Source of the DNA: Typhlomys cinereus
Lineage: Eukaryota > Chordata > Mammalia > Rodentia > Platacanthomyidae
DNA: 64,000 nucleotides
Assembly (NCBI GenBank): GCA_023101885.1
Contig: JALPQD010000414.1
Location: 1,740,776-1,804,775 of the forward strand
Reading direction: 5' to 3'
Position 1 is the stretch's first letter, and each line of letters begins with the position of its first letter. The notes under the pieces are model-generated. The model ran no database searches. It saw only the letters and a list, made by a program, of their open reading frames with translations, and had not been told where the DNA came from. Made by a program: the position numbers and the translations under genes. Positions 11,945 through 24,650 of this stretch are shown here, in pieces.

Positions 11945-12060
11945 GGTATAGGTGTGGCAGAACATTGCCTAGTATGCACAAGGCCCTGGATTCAATCCTC
12001 AGCTCTGTACCAATGGAAAACAAACAAACAAAACAACACAAAACAAAAAACCCACAAAGA
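11945..12060 (+). mobile_element. ID SINE
   Basis: Contains ggtgtggcagaacattgcc ... aaggccctggattcaatcctcagc followed by an (AAAC)n tail. This is an ID-type head with A-rich tail, moderately diverged. Confidence 0.75.
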
Positions 12061-12460
12061 ACTAAAAGGGAAATCTTTAGTATTGAAGGAGAATCTAAGA
12101 CATTCTCAGATAAACAAAACATCACTACTAGAGTTTCTCTGCCTGAATACTACTGTTTCCTTCGGAGTGAAAGGAAAATGCACAAGAAAGCAACTGTTAG
12201 GGTGAAGGCAACCACACAGATTACCTTTAGGTTTCAAGCTTACACTGGGAAGATGGGAGCCTAAAGTTACTGATGGATGGTTATAGAATTTCTCTTTGTG
12301 GGATGAATAACTTTGAAAACAATGTTGATGCGTGCATGAAATTGTGTATGGAGGGGCTCCAGAAATATATGGCTCAGGGTTTAAAGCCTTTGCCTCACAA
12401 ATGTAAGGACCCGAGTTCAGAATCCCAGAATCCATTTTTTAAAATGAGGGACAGAAATGG

Positions 12461-13881
12461 CATACTACTCAGCCATCAAAAATGATGAATTAATGAAATT
12501 TGCCAGGAAATGGATGGAATTAGAAAAAATTATATTGAGTGAAGTATCTCAGACACAGAAAATTAAGTGCCGTATGTACTTCCTAATAGGTGGAGCCTAG
12601 TACCAAACCCACTTAGTGACACACTCAAAGATAAATCTTTGTAATACCTACAGTAATTGCAAAGATTATAAACAGGAGGGAAGGGGAAGGAAGGCCCAAC
12701 CAGAAACAAGGAGAGAAGGGATCATTTTACAGCAGAGAAAATAGGACACCTTCAAGTACTGCAAGTAATGAGACATCTGGTTAAGCTCACAGACTCCTTA
12801 CTGGTCACTTGCAACTGATGGGGTTTGGTCTCACCAGACAGGGAAGGCAAAGAGTCTGGCAGATAGAAGGTAACCATCCTTCAAATGGGAGATTGACACC
12901 CCCCCTCACTGCAGTCTCCTACTCTTATTCCATCTACCTTTGAATCTACCCTTATAATAAGATTCTATTTTAACTGCTTTTTATCTCTGGCTAGGAGGTG
13001 ACATCCAATACCCATCAGGATGGAGCCAAGGGCGGTGCAGGAACGGCAAAACTGGAAGAAAAAAAAAAAACAACAAACCATAATTCAGAATATCAGAGAC
13101 CCTACATTAATCACCAGGAACCAGGCCAGCCTAATCTCTCCCCATCCCAAAGCTCAGGGAAATTTGCAGAAGAGGGGGCAGTAAGATTGTAAGAGCCGGG
13201 GCTGGAGAGGTGGCTCAGGGGTTAAGCCTCTGGTCCTGGTAGGGCGGAGCCTGTGAATCCCGAGGCAAAAGGAGGTGGAGGCGTCCATGGTGGTTCCCGA
13301 ATTCGTCCGTGGTTCTACACACACACACATACACACAGACACACGCACACGCGCACGCATATACACACGCACATGCGCACAGTTGAATAAATAATAATAA
13401 TAATAAAAATTTAAAAAAAAGATTGTAAGAGCCTAAAGATGGGGAGGAGCAACGATATGCAAGATACTCCACACAAGTTAGGGCCAAAGTAATCATAATA
13501 GGACTTTGCATGACCTGTGCAATGACCAACATATCATTGACCCCCCCCAAAGTCTAGCATGGATCACAGGTACTAGGATCCTTGGAGGCAAGGGATTAAC
13601 AGCCACAATAGTGTTCATATACTAAAGGGGACCACAAAGAAGAACTCTAGGCAATGCTACTGAGTCCTTCCACCTCATCAGAAGATGAGGACCCAGAGGG
13701 AAGTTTGACATACACAGCGAAGGATGCTCCAGGAATGGGGGGAGGGGCACTGGGAGAAAGGAGGGAGGGGGAAAAGGAAGGGGAAAGGAGGTAGGGAGCA
13801 AGGGGATCCAGAGAGGGGTGGAGAGATGGAGGAGAATGGGATACTTATCAAGTTTGTATGAGTGGAAAAAATAAATTAAAA
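12461..13881 (+). mobile_element. 5'-truncated L1 (C): ORF2 end plus 3'UTR
   Basis: It starts inside the last codons of ORF2 (catactactcagccatc...), passes the ORF2 stop region near 12590, and continues through the whole 3'UTR with polypurine block to gtttgtatgagtgg and an A-rich tail. An imperfect 20-bp target duplication ending ggacagaaatgg is at 12441-12460 and 13882-13901. It carries the SINE at 13198-13418. Confidence 0.9.
13198..13418 (+). mobile_element. tRNA-headed SINE nested in L1 C
   Basis: It begins gggctggagaggtggctca, has a B-box-like gtgaatcccga, and ends in a (CA)-rich stretch and an (ATAA)n/A tail. The target duplication aagattgtaagagcc is perfect at 13183-13197 and 13419-13433, so the borders are secure. 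The central body present in the other copies is shortened here. Confidence 0.92.
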
Positions 13882-14099
13882 AAAATGCTGGACAGAAATG
13901 GTAGTGCACCGTATTTCTCACTCTGGAATGTGAAGCTTGGGAAACCCTAGAGCAAAGCAATAAGTCGGTAGGAAGTAGAACAATCCAGGATGATTCCCGA
14001 AATCATCCTTGGGCCTTAACAGGCACACACACTCTCAGGTGCTCTCTGATACACATAAACACACAGATATACATACACACCCTCAAAAATTAAATGAAA

Positions 14100-15689
14100 A
14101 AAGCCACTGAATTACACTTAAAATTAGTTACTGTAGCAAATTTTAAAGATTTAAGGTTTTATTCCAAAAATTTAATAAATTTTAAATTTGAATTTAAGCA
14201 TAATAAAAAGCTAATGTAATGTAGCAAAAGTCATCAAATTATAACTTAAAATGAATAATTGCATTGGGTATGAATTAAATCTCTAATGTTTATTAATGAT
14301 TGGGAAAATGATTTTAGAAAAAACACGATGTAACCACATGCTGTCACAAACATTGAATGAGAAAAGGTAAAAATTGGTACTGCATACAAATTATCACCAA
14401 AAGGGATAAAATAGACTTTGAAGTCAATCGTAGTTACAAGAGACAAATAAGGACCTTCTTTATTGATAAATGGGTCAAGCCATCAAGATTTAAAAATTAT
14501 AAACTTGCCTTTGAACGAGATTCCCAGCAAAAATCGACAAAATGAAGGGAGAATATGTAATTGGAGACCGTTGAGTTCCGAAGATGAACAATAAAACAGG
14601 ACTGGAATAAACCAATTTCCAACATAGAACATAGAACATAGCTCAACAGTTTGTCGTTTATTTTGTACATCCATTAGGTCGAATGGTTGTATTAATTATG
14701 GCTAACCCTAAATTCACCCTTTTGCCTTGCTCAAGTGCCTTTAAAGATGTTTCTTGTGGCAGTTATCACTGAAGGCTATGGACTGATGACTACAACAAGG
14801 CAATGGAAAGAAAATTTGAACTTCCCAGTGTCTTGGGGTGCTGGCAGCTAGCTTCCGGGGTACCCAAGATTGAGCACACCAGATGCTGCTCCCCCACTTT
14901 TCTGTGACCTGACTGGTGCAGAACCCATAGCTTCGCCCTTTCTTCCCCCTCAGACCAAACTGTTGAGCCCAGTGTCCCTAAGCTTCAAGACTCAGGTAGA
15001 GGAGCATTTTTAGTGGCTAGTGCTTAGAGGACATGTTTGCTAGAAAGTTCAATAGATGGTGAGGCATACCACTGTCCTTAAGGAGGTGCCCCCATGCCTC
15101 CAGTAGAGGTTCAGAATTTCAGTGCTGGGCTATGCACACTGGTCCCTGGGCAGATGCCATCATTTAGCATGGAAGGCATCTCCATTTTCGGTTCTTCCGT
15201 TTACTGTGAGATCTTATTCCGTAGGCAATTTATGTTGGCGCAAGGTATATTAATGGGGGAAAGGCTGTCGAGTGGTCACCCCACAGTCTAGGCTAAAGAG
15301 GGCTTTCCTATCTTAGGGTTTCAATTTTCCAGGGTCTTACCCCCCCCCAAAAGTGACCACTTTAGTTCTGTTTAGGCACCTTCGGTGCATGTTCCTTGCA
15401 TGCTGAGGGGGACAGAATTTCCTGGTGCCCACGGAGTGCCTTTGACGGTCACTCTTCCTTCTGTCACCAGACCCAAGCACCTTCCAACCATTTCTTAAGA
15501 TTTCTCTGTCAACAGTTAAGCTGGGGATCTCATTTTCATACGTGAGTCTGTGTCCAAGGGGTTTTTTTTTTTTTTTCTTTTTCTTTTCTAAATGGTCCTT
15601 CTGAAACCCAGGTGAGGGTGAATATTTAGGGGTTCATCTCAGAAATCCCTCAACCCCTGAAGTAATGGTTTCAGGGTGTTCCAGAAGTG
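14100..15689. other. no gene recognised
   Basis: AT-rich up to about 14760, then mixed composition. No splice-bounded coding exon, RNA gene or clear repeat is visible. The second half (14800-15690) may belong with the tandem array that follows. Confidence 0.4.
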
Positions 15690-16255
15690 TGTCATGGGAG
15701 GCCATGGCTGCGAAGAGTCGTGGCTTTGCCTGAGTCCTCCCACTCAGCCAGCCTCCGCACTGGCCTCGTCTACTCAGGGATGGCTTGGTGGCTTCTTGGG
15801 TCTTTCTTGGGATTCAGCCGAGTTGAGCAGCAGCTCGTCCACCCAGGTATGGCGGTTTCCCTTGGGATCTCCAAGTCAGCCATGTTGGGTGGTCACTTAT
15901 TTACCTCACCAGGATCATTACCCTTGGGTCTTAGATCTCAACCATGCTGGGGCTTTGCCCAAACTATCCAGGGGTGGTGGTTTTTGTTTGGTACTCAAAC
16001 TCGTTATATTGGGATTGCCTCAGCTACGCTTGGGAGACCATTTCCCCTTTTCTCCTTGAAGTCGGCCATATTGAGTCAGTTCCTCAGCTGTCCCGGGATT
16101 GATGGCTTGTGTTTGGTCTCCAATCTCAACCACCACTATCCAGGATTGTGGCTTGAGTCCTTGAACTCAGCTACATTAGGTCTGCATCAGCTACACCAAC
16201 CTGTTGCTTTTGCTGGGATGCTCGATCTCATTCATGCTGGGGACTTGACTTGGAA
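15690..16255 (+). repeat. diverged tandem array, about 62 bp per unit, about nine units
   Basis: Successive blocks share the pattern: nnctcagccatgttggg, a 15-20 bp spacer containing cctcagctacnc, then a gg-ttgatggcttgttt-gggtctc block. Visible restarts are near 15735, 15815, 15877, 15940, 16003, 16062, 16125, 16170 and 16227. Units differ from each other at many positions and one is short (about 42 bp). A frame stays open along much of the array, but spacing is not a multiple of three and no gene context supports translation. It could be an old LTR U3 or L1 promoter array, or a minisatellite. Confidence 0.6.
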
Positions 16256-16685
16256 ATTGTCTGTGCCCTAGGGGAAAGGTTTTAGGTGAGCATTGATGTG
16301 AACATTGGTAAGGTGTGTGGGGATGGGGGTGAACTGACTATGGTTTTGAGCACTCGTGTGGGAATACCTGTAGAGCAGTTTGAATGGCCGGCTACACCAC
16401 CCACTGCCCCGTATCTGCTGGCTATATACAGTGTTCTATTCTGTCACACAGGAGGCAGGGCTGAGATCACTCCCTCGGTCTGGGTTTGCCATTTCTTTAC
16501 TGACTAGTGATTCTGGAAACTATTGTGTATTTCAGGTCTCTTGCGCGGATTCTGTGAAGATGCTTATATTTGAAAAATTGGTTTATGGTTAAAATTAGTT
16601 TATGGTTCTACATATATTGTGGATCACAGTTGTTTCTTTTATTTTAGGGGAAAGAGGTAGTTGGTTATGTTTGTGGATTGGTTTT
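16256..16685. other. unassigned sequence after the tandem array
   Basis: Contains a TATA-like gctatatacagtg near 16419 and a poly-purine/T-rich end, but no repeat family or exon that I can recognise. It could be the remainder of an LTR whose U3 holds the tandem array. Confidence 0.3.
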
Positions 16686-16838
16686 TTTCTTGGTTGTATT
16701 TGAGACGAGTTTTATGTACCCTAAGTTGGCCTCAGACATACTTTGTAACTGCAGTTGGGGTTGGGAGACAGCCTGACACTCTTGCCTCTGCCTCCCAAAT
16801 ACTGGGATTACAGCTATGCACCACTATCCCCAGACAAT
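16686..16838 (-). mobile_element. B1 SINE
   Basis: The + strand shows tttgagacgagttttatgta ... gcctctgcctcccaaatac ... gggattacagctatgcacc. This is the reverse complement of a 7SL-derived B1. Confidence 0.8.
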
Positions 16839-19134
16839 TACACACACACACACGTACACTGACATTTGAGCACATGTATGAAAATAAAATTTTTTTGATT
16901 ATTATTTCTGCTCATACAAACTTAACAGGTACACCGGTCCCCTCCTTCCCTCCACCTCCCCACCCACCCCGAGCTCCCACTTCCCCTCCCCCCTCCCTCC
17001 CCATCCCCAGTGCCTCCCTTCCAGTGTCCCACCCCCTCCGCCAAATCCCCGGAGAATCCTTTAAAGTGCATGCCAAACTCTCCTCTGGGTCCTCCTCAAC
17101 CATGACGTGAAAGAACCGAGCGGCATTTCCCAGAACCCTTTCCTGTGTTTCCCTTAAGCTGAGGAACACTACTGTGACTGTCAGACCCTAGCCTCCAAGG
17201 ATCCTAGTGCCTTTAGTCCATGCTAGACTTTGTGGGGTCAATAATGTGTTGGACATAGCACAGGTCATGCAAAGTCCTATTATGATTACTTTGGCCCTAA
17301 CTTGTGTGGAGTATCTTGCATATCATTACTCCTCCAATCCTTGTGCTCTTACAATCTTACCTCCCCCTCTTCCACAAATTTCCCTGAGCTTCAGGATGAG
17401 GAGAGATTAAGCTGCCTTAGTTCGTGGTGGTTAATATAGTCTCTGATGTTCCGAATTAATGGTTTGTTGATTTTTTTTTTTAGGTTTGCTGCTCCTGCAA
17501 TGCCCTTGGCTCCATCCTGATGGGTATTGGATGTCACCCCCTGGTCAGAGATAAAAACCTGTTAAATTAGAGTCTTGTTATAAGAGTATATTCAAAGGTA
17601 CATGGAATAAAAGTAGGAGACCGCGGTGAGAGAGGGGTCAATCACCCATTTGCAAAATGGTTACTTTCTATCTGGCAGCCTATATGCCCCCCCTTCTGGT
17701 GAGATCATACCCCATCAGTTGCAAATGATCAGGAAGGAAAGTCTGTGAACTTAACCAGATGTCTCATTACTTACTTGCAGTCCTTGATGGTGGCCTATTT
17801 TATGGTTTCTTGATTTTTTTTTCACTTTTGCTGCTCCTGCAATGCCCTTGGCTCCATCCTGATGGGTATTGGATGTCACCCCTTGCAGTCCTTGATGGTG
17901 GCCTATTTTCTCTGCTGTAACATGGTCCCCTCTCTCCTTGTTTCTGGTGGGGCCCTCCTTCCCCATCCCTCCTGTTCATAATTTTTGCAATTATTGTAGG
18001 TATTACAGAGATTTATCTTTGAGTGTCTCTACGTGGGTTTGGTACTAGGAGTCACCTATTAGGGTGTATATACAGCGCTTAATTTTCTGTGTCTGGGATA
18101 CTTCACTCAATATAATTGTTTTAATGACATCCATTTCCTGGCAAATTGCATTAATTAATCATTTTTGATGGCTGAGTAGTATTCCATTGTATAAATGTGC
18201 CACATTTTCCTTATGCACTCGTCAACTATTGGACATTTGGGTTGATTCCATAACTTTGCTATTGTAAACAGCACTGCTATGAACATGGTCCGTGCTTGTG
18301 CTATTGTGGTGAATTTTTGCTGTATGGGGGATTATTCCCAAAAGTGGAATAGCAGGGTCATATGAAATTTCAATCTTTAACTTCTTTAAGAATCGCCAGA
18401 CTGGTCACCAGAGTGGTTATATAAGCCTGCATTCCCACCAGCAATGTAGGAGGGTTCCCCTCTCTCCACATCCTCTCCAGCATTTGGTGTTGTTCGTATT
18501 GTGGATTTTTGCCATCCTGACAGGGGTGAGATGATATCTCAGGGAAGTTTTGATTTGCATTTCTCTGATGACTAAGGAAGTGGAGCATTTTTTAAGATAT
18601 TTGTTAGACATTTTAATTTCATCCCTAATAAAGTTTCTTTTAAGTTCCAGGGCCCATTTTTTAATTGGGCCATTTGTTTCCTTGGTGTTTACTTTTCTAA
18701 GTTCTTTGTGCACTCTGGATAATAGAGCTCTATCAGATATGTGGTTAGTGAAGATTTTCTCCCATTCTATGGGTTGCATTTGTGCTCGAGTTACAATCTC
18801 TTTAGCTGAACAGAAGCTTTTTAATTTCACAAGATCCCATCTGTTGAGAGTTGGTTTCATTGATTGTGCTATTGGATGTCTGTTTAGGAACTGTTGGCCT
18901 AGCCCAATCAGCTCAAGGGAGTTTCCTACCCTTTCAACTATGGTTTTTATAGTCTCTGGCTTTATATCTAGGTCATTGATCCATTTGGAATTAATTCTTG
19001 TATATGGTGACAAGTACAGGTCCAGTTTTAATCTTCTGCATGTGAAAATCCAGTTTTGCCAGCACCATTTGTTGAAGATGCTGTTCTTTTTCCATTGGAT
19101 TTTTTGGGTCCCTTTGTCAAAGATCAAATGGCTG

Positions 19135-19722
19135 GGAAATGGATGTCATTAGAAACAATTATATTAAGTGAAGTATCCCAAACCCAGAAAATTAAGGGCC
19201 ATATGTACTCCCTCATAGGTGGCTCCTAGTACCAAACTCACCCAGCCCACATTGAGACACTCAAAGGTAAACCTATGTAATACAGTAATTGCAAGGATTA
19301 TGAACAGGAGGGATGGGGTTGGAGGGCCACACCAGACACAAGGAGAGAGGGGACCATGTTACAGGAGAGAAAATAGGCCTCCATCAAGGAATGCAAGTAA
19401 GTAATGTGACACCTGGTTAAGTTCATAGACGTTCGTTCCTGATCATGTACAACTGAGGGGGTATGATTTCACCAGAAAGGGAGGGCATATAGTCTGGCAG
19501 ATAATAGGTAATCATTTTGCAAATGGGTGATTGACCCCTCCCTCACTGAGGTTTCCTACTTTTACTACATTTACCCTTGAATGTGGGAATTGGGGGGGAG
19601 GCACTGGGGGATGGGGAAGGAGGGGAGGGGGAGCAGGGGGTTTAGGGGGAGGAGGAGGGAGGGAGGGAACTGGTCTACCTATTAAGTTTGTATGAGCGGA
19701 AATAATAAAAAATGTATTAAAA
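19135..19722 (+). mobile_element. 5'-truncated L1 nested in E (opposite strand)
   Basis: Holds the ORF2 end, 3'UTR, G-rich block, gtttgtatgagcgg and an A-rich tail. Perfect 15-bp target duplication aagatcaaatggctg at 19120-19134 and 19723-19737. Confidence 0.93.
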
Positions 19723-20444
19723 AAGATCAAATGGCTGTAGTTTTGTGGGCTTCAACCCTTATCCATTGTCTATTTTGGAGCCACTACCAGGCTGTTTTTA
19801 TAACTATAGATTTGTAGTATAGACTACAGCTGTGTTTTTGTTACTCAGGATTGTTTTTGCTATCCTGGGTCTTTTATGCCTCCATATGAATTTTGAAATT
19901 GTTTGGTCAACTTCTTTAAAGAATTGCTTTGGGATTTTGATTGGTATAGCATTGAATCTGTATATTGCCTTTGGTAGGATGATCATGTTTACGATATTGA
20001 TTCTGCCAATCCAGGAACATGGGAGGTTTTTCCACCTTCTGGTGTCTTCTGCAATTTCTTTCTTTAGGGTTTTAAAGTTTTCATTATAAAGGTCTTTTAC
20101 CTCCTTGGTTAAGGTTATACCAAGGTATTTCATTTTTTTAGGGGCTATAGTAAATGGGATTGTTTCTCTCAGGGCTTTTTCACTTCTTTCATTCTGGGCA
20201 TATGGGAAAGCCACTGATTTTTGTACATTTATTTTGTATCTTGCCACCCTGCTGAACTTCTGTATTAGTTCTAGGAGCTTCCTGGTGGAGATTTTGGGAT
20301 CACTCAGGTATAAGATCATGTCGTCTGCAAATAGAGATAACTTGACTTCTTCCTAGCCGATTTGAATCCCTTTTATGTCCCTTTCTTGTCTTATGGCTTC
20401 AGCTAAGATTTCAAGTACAACATTGAATAGAAGTGGTGAGAGTG

Positions 20445-20607
20445 CATTAAAGGGTTCTCTGGAGATTGGGGGAGGGGAGGCACTGGGGGGTGGGGAGGGA
20501 GGGGTGAGGGGAAGGGGAGCAGAGGGGTGGGGGGAGGAGGAGGGAGGGAGGGAACCGATGTACCTATTAAGTTTGTATGAGCAGAGATAATAAAAAATGT
20601 TAAAAAA
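20445..20607 (+). mobile_element. very short L1 3' tail nested in E (opposite strand)
   Basis: Only about 160 bp: end of the 3'UTR with G-rich block, gtttgtatgagcag and A-tail. Perfect target duplication aagtggtgagagtg at 20431-20444 and 20608-20621. Confidence 0.93.
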
Positions 20608-22664
20608 AAGTGGTGAGAGTGGACAGCTTGTCTAGTTCCTGATTGAAGCGGGAATGCTTCAATTTTTTCCCCATTGAGTATAATCCTTGCTGTGGGATTG
20701 CTGTATACAACTTTTATTATATTGATAAAGGTTCCTTCCATTCCAATCTTCTCTAGGGTTTTGATCATAAAGCACTGTTGGATCTTGTCAAAAGCTTTTT
20801 CTGCACCTATCGTGAGTATCATGTGGTCTTGAACTTTGGACAGGTTTATATGGTGAATTACATTTATTGATTTGCATATGTTGAATCAACCTTGTGTGTC
20901 TGGGATAAAGCCTATATGATCCCCGTGAATGATCTTTTTGATATGTTTTTGAATCCGATTTGCTAAGACTTTGTTGAGAATCTTTGCATCTGTGTTCATC
21001 AGAGAGATTGGCCTATAGTTTTCTTTTTTAAGTGTATCTTTATTAGGTTTTGGGATTAAGACAATATTAGCTTCATAGAAGGAATTTGGTAGTGTTCCTT
21101 CCTTTGCTATTTGATGGAACAGTTTAAGGAGTATTGGTGTTATTAGCTCCTTAAAAGTCTGATAGAGCTCTTTGTTGAATCCATCTGGTCCAGGACATTT
21201 CTTGGTGGGAAGATTCGAGATTACTTCATCAATTTCCTCATATGTTATGGGACTTTTCAATAATTGACCACTTCCTGATTCAATTTTGGTAAGTTTATTC
21301 ATCTATCTCTTTAGTGTTGTCAAATTTCACAGAGTATAAGTTTTTGAAATATGACGTTATAATTCTCTGGATTTCTTGGGTATCTGTAGTGATAACTCCA
21401 TTTTCATTTCTAATTTTGTTAATTTGGGGTTTCTCTCTCCTGCTTTTGGTTAATTTAGCTAGGGCTGTGTCAATCTTATTGATTTTTTTCAGAAAAACAG
21501 GTTTTTGACTGGTTGATTTTCTGTATTGTTTTCCTAATCTTGATTTTGGATATTTCTCCCCTTATTTTGCTAATCTCCTCTCTTCTATTGCTTTTGGGAT
21601 TGGATTGCTCTAGTGTCTCTAAAGCTTTAAGCTGCATTGTTAAGTTATTTATTTGTGATGTTTCCATTTTCTTGATGTATCCATTAAGAGCTATGAACTT
21701 TTTCTCTTAGTACAGCTTTCATTGTGTCCCAGAGATTTTGATAAGTTGTATTTTCATTATTGCTCGCTTTCAGGAAATCTTGAATTTCCTTTTTAATTTC
21801 TTCCTGAATCCAATTCTCATTCAGCATCATAGTGTTAAGTTTCCAGGAGTTAGTTTATTTTCTGTTGCTTGTTGTGTTGTGGATGTCCAGCTTTAGGCCG
21901 TGGTGGTCTGATAAGGTACAGGCTAGAATTTCAACTTTCCTGTATATGTGGAGATTCGTTTTGTGGCCCAATATGTCATCTATTTTGGATAAAGTTCTGT
22001 GTGCTGCTGAGAAAAATGTTTATTCTTTGGTGCGTGGATGAAAAGTTCGATAGAGATGTATAAGGTCCATTTCAGTAAGGGTTTGATTAAGCTCCAAAGT
22101 GTCTCTGTTAAGTTTTTTTTTTTTTTTTTTTTACCTGTTGATCTATCCCATGTTGAGAGGGCGGTGTTGAAGTCCCCAAGAATTATCGTTTTGGGATTGA
22201 TTTCTTGCTTTCAATGTTGTTGGGTTTGCTTAATGTATGTGGGGGGGGCCCGTATTGGGTACATATATGTTCAATATTGTGAGGTCTTCCTGGTGAATTG
22301 TACCTGTGACTAAAATGTAGTATCCATCTGTATCTCTTATGATTTTTTTTGGTTTGAACTCCACTTTGTCTGATAACATAATGGCTACCCCTGCCTGTTT
22401 TCTGGTTCCATTAGCTTGCAGAATTTTTGACCAGCCTTTTATTTTTAGGATGTGTCTATCATTTGTGGTGAGGTGGGTTTCCTGCAGGCAGCAGGTTAAT
22501 GAGTTGTGATTTTTCATCCAAGTTTGCAATCTGTGTCTCTTGATCAGTGGGTTAATTCCATTAACATTTAATGTTATAGTGGAGAAACTATTTTTAATTC
22601 CAGACATTTATTATGTTTAGTGGCTCTTGTAAGTGTATTGTTTTGCTTTTAGGTTTTGGTGGTA

Positions 22665-24077
22665 TTATACTTCCCTTCTGTTCTCTTGGAGATGCTTGTT
22701 TTTTTTCTTCAAGCTTGAGTATCATTTCTAGCATTTTTATACATTTTTATACATTTTTTATTATTATTTCCACTCATACAAACTTAATAGGTACACCAGT
22801 TCCCTCCCTCTCTCCTCCTCTCCCCGAACCCCCTGCTCCCCCTCCCCTCAGCCCTTCCTCCCCATCCCCCAGTGCCTCCCGCCCCACTTCCCAGAGAGTC
22901 CTTTATTGTGCATGCCTGACTCTCCTCTGGGCCCTCCTCTCCAATGACGTACAAGGACCCAGTGGCATTTCCCTGAACCCTTTCCTGTGTTCCCCTTAAG
23001 CATAGAAACACTACTGTGGCTGTCAATCCCTTGCCTCCAAGGATCTTGTGCCTTAGCAGATGCATTTCTAGCATTTTATGAAGGCCTGGTTTGGTGGACA
23101 TGTATTTCTTCAAGTTTTCTTTGTGCTGGAAAATTTTTCTTTTTACCTCCCTCGATCATGATGGATAGTTTTGCGGGGTATATCAGCCTGGGTTGACATT
23201 TTTGCTCATTCAATACTTGAAGTATGTCTCTCCAAGCTCTTCTTGCTTTAACTCTTTCCATTGAGAAGTCATTTGTTATTTTAATAGGTTTACTTTTAAA
23301 AGTGACTTGTTTTTTTTTTCTCTTGAAGCTCTCAGCACCATTTCTTTATCTTGAATGTGGAGTGTTTTAATTATTATTTACCATGGCGAGTTTATATTTT
23401 GATCATATCTGTTTGTGGTGCAGAATGACTCTTGTATATGGATGGGCCTCTCTTTTTTTAGATGAGGAAAGTTTTCCTTGATGATAGTTTGAAAAATTTC
23501 CTCAGATGTGATATTTTGGAATTCTTGCTCTGGTATTCCATGAATGTACATGTTAGGCTTCTTCAGGGTGTCTTATACCTCTTGAATATTTCTCTCGAGT
23601 ATCTTTTTGGCTTTAACAACCTCTTCCATTGAAGAGGTTAATACTCCCACTTTGTGTTCAAGGTCTGAAATTCTATTTTCTGCTTCATTAGTTCTGCTGC
23701 TAAGACTCTCTGTTGAGTTCTGGGTTGAAGATAACTTGTCTTAGTTCAGTTTTAAACTCTGCTTGAGTCTGTTTTAACTGTTCTATGCCTGTTTTTGTTT
23801 CTTGAACTGTTTTTCTCAACTTCTACAAGTGTCTGTTGTGTTCCTCTTCAAAGTGATTGATGTGGTTATTTAATTACTACCGGATTTCCTCTTTCATAGT
23901 ATTGATCATGGTAATGATCATGTTTTGAAAGTCGTTATCCTGGGTCAGACTTTCTTGACTATTTTACGTGGGTTTGTTCTGATTGGAGTCTATCATTATG
24001 GGATTAATTCCTTCAGTGGGAGATTTGTTTTCTTGTGTTTCGTTTCTCATGGATTTGCACTTTGACTTGAGCATTGT
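22665..24077 (-). pseudogene. L1 E ORF1 remnant
   Basis: Recognisable against the open ORF1 at 34631-35692: the C-terminal region is encoded around 23260-22670 and the coiled-coil region around 23960-23600. It is split by the nested L1 at 22738-23062 and by several frame breaks. Confidence 0.75.
22738..23062 (-). mobile_element. 5'-truncated L1 3' tail nested in E ORF1
   Basis: T-rich (A-tail) start, ctcatacaaacttaatagg signature and C-rich block on the + strand. Target duplication catttctagcatttt at 22723-22737 and 23063-23077. Confidence 0.92.
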
Positions 24078-24139
24078 CGTTTTAATTCTGAAGACCTTCT
24101 TTCAATTTCTGTGCGTTTTTCACTGAACTGAATTTTTTG

Positions 24140-24501
24140 GCCTGGAGCAGTTCCTGCTCAGGCTGGCTGGTGGGAAGAACTGGGACCAGTGGCCTGCCTG
24201 GGGTTTCAGGGTAGGGGGAAGCTTACCTAGGTAGCTGTGACTCCTGGCTAGACTGCTCGCATCCTGGGTGGGTGGGGAAAGGGTGGAGGTGGCGGTGGTG
24301 GGGCGCTATTAACCTGGGGAGCTGGGGGGTGGCCCAGGGGGTCCTCCCTGGCCCGTTGCAGCGCTGGCTCCTGCTGGCTGTTGGGGGGAGGCTGGGGCCA
24401 GTGGGCTGCCTGGGGTTTGGGGGTGGGCAGGGGGGGGAGCTTACCTAGGTCTCCGAGAGTCCTGGCTGGACTGCGTATATCCCGGGCAGGTGGGGAAAGG
24501 G
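24140..24501 (-). promoter_or_regulatory. L1 E 5'UTR promoter monomers (about 212-bp period)
   Basis: Two G-rich units can be aligned: gcctgcctggggttt recurs at 24191 and 24403, followed in each by gcttacctaggt and gggtgg/caggtggggaaaggg. Tandem promoter monomers at the 5' end are known for rodent L1. The unit differs from those of K and N. Confidence 0.7.
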
Positions 24502-24544
24502 TGAAAATAAAATTTTGAGTATGCTCTTTGTCAATGTTCTGCTT

Positions 24545-24650
24545 TAATTTGTCTTTTTTTCTTGTCATATAGCTCAGACTAGCCTCAAAATTGCCATCCT
24601 CCTGCTTCAGCCCCCGGATTACAGGCATATCCCACCACACACAAAACTTC
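24545..24650 (-). mobile_element. B1-like SINE fragment
   Basis: tcatatagctcagactagcc ... gccatcctcctgcttcagccc ... ggattacaggcatatcccacc on +, the reverse of a B1/7SL-type element. Confidence 0.7.

Larger units (their letters stand above)
12345..14085 (+). mobile_element. tRNA-headed SINE split in two by an L1
   Basis: The head (12345-12460, with ggctcagggtttaaagcc and cccgagttcagaatccc) and the body plus (CA)-rich tail (13902-14085) belong together. The L1 at 12461-13881 separates them and is flanked by the duplicated stretch ending gacagaaatgg. The body, with its ggaaaccctaga, ggatgattcccgaa and ccttgggcctt blocks, matches the other long SINEs of this window. Confidence 0.75.
18055..22607 (-). 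pseudogene. L1 E ORF2 remnant (endonuclease, reverse transcriptase)
   Basis: The frame starts MSGIKNSFSTITLNVNG at 22607. It shows endonuclease sequence, a reverse-transcriptase region (about 21300-19800) and the Cys/His end ([18 protein letters not shown], about 18500-18420). Many stops and frameshifts and two nested L1 pieces separate the parts. Not translatable as one protein. Confidence 0.85.
16894..24501 (-). mobile_element. full-length, degenerate L1 (E)
   Basis: Minus-strand L1 running from its 3' tail (16894) through 3'UTR, ORF2, ORF1 and a monomer-type 5'UTR to 24501. The target duplication tgaaaataaaatttt is at 16879-16893 and 24502-24516, proving a full-length insertion. Three younger L1 pieces are nested in it (19135-19722, 20445-20607, 22738-23062). 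Both ORFs are heavily broken and diverged from the young K element. A T20-scale homopolymer run interrupts ORF2 near 22113-22131. Confidence 0.93.

Noticed and set aside
15676..16271. A 194-codon frame on the + strand
   Set aside because: It runs along the 62-bp tandem array, whose period is not a multiple of three; no exon context. Treated as a repeat.
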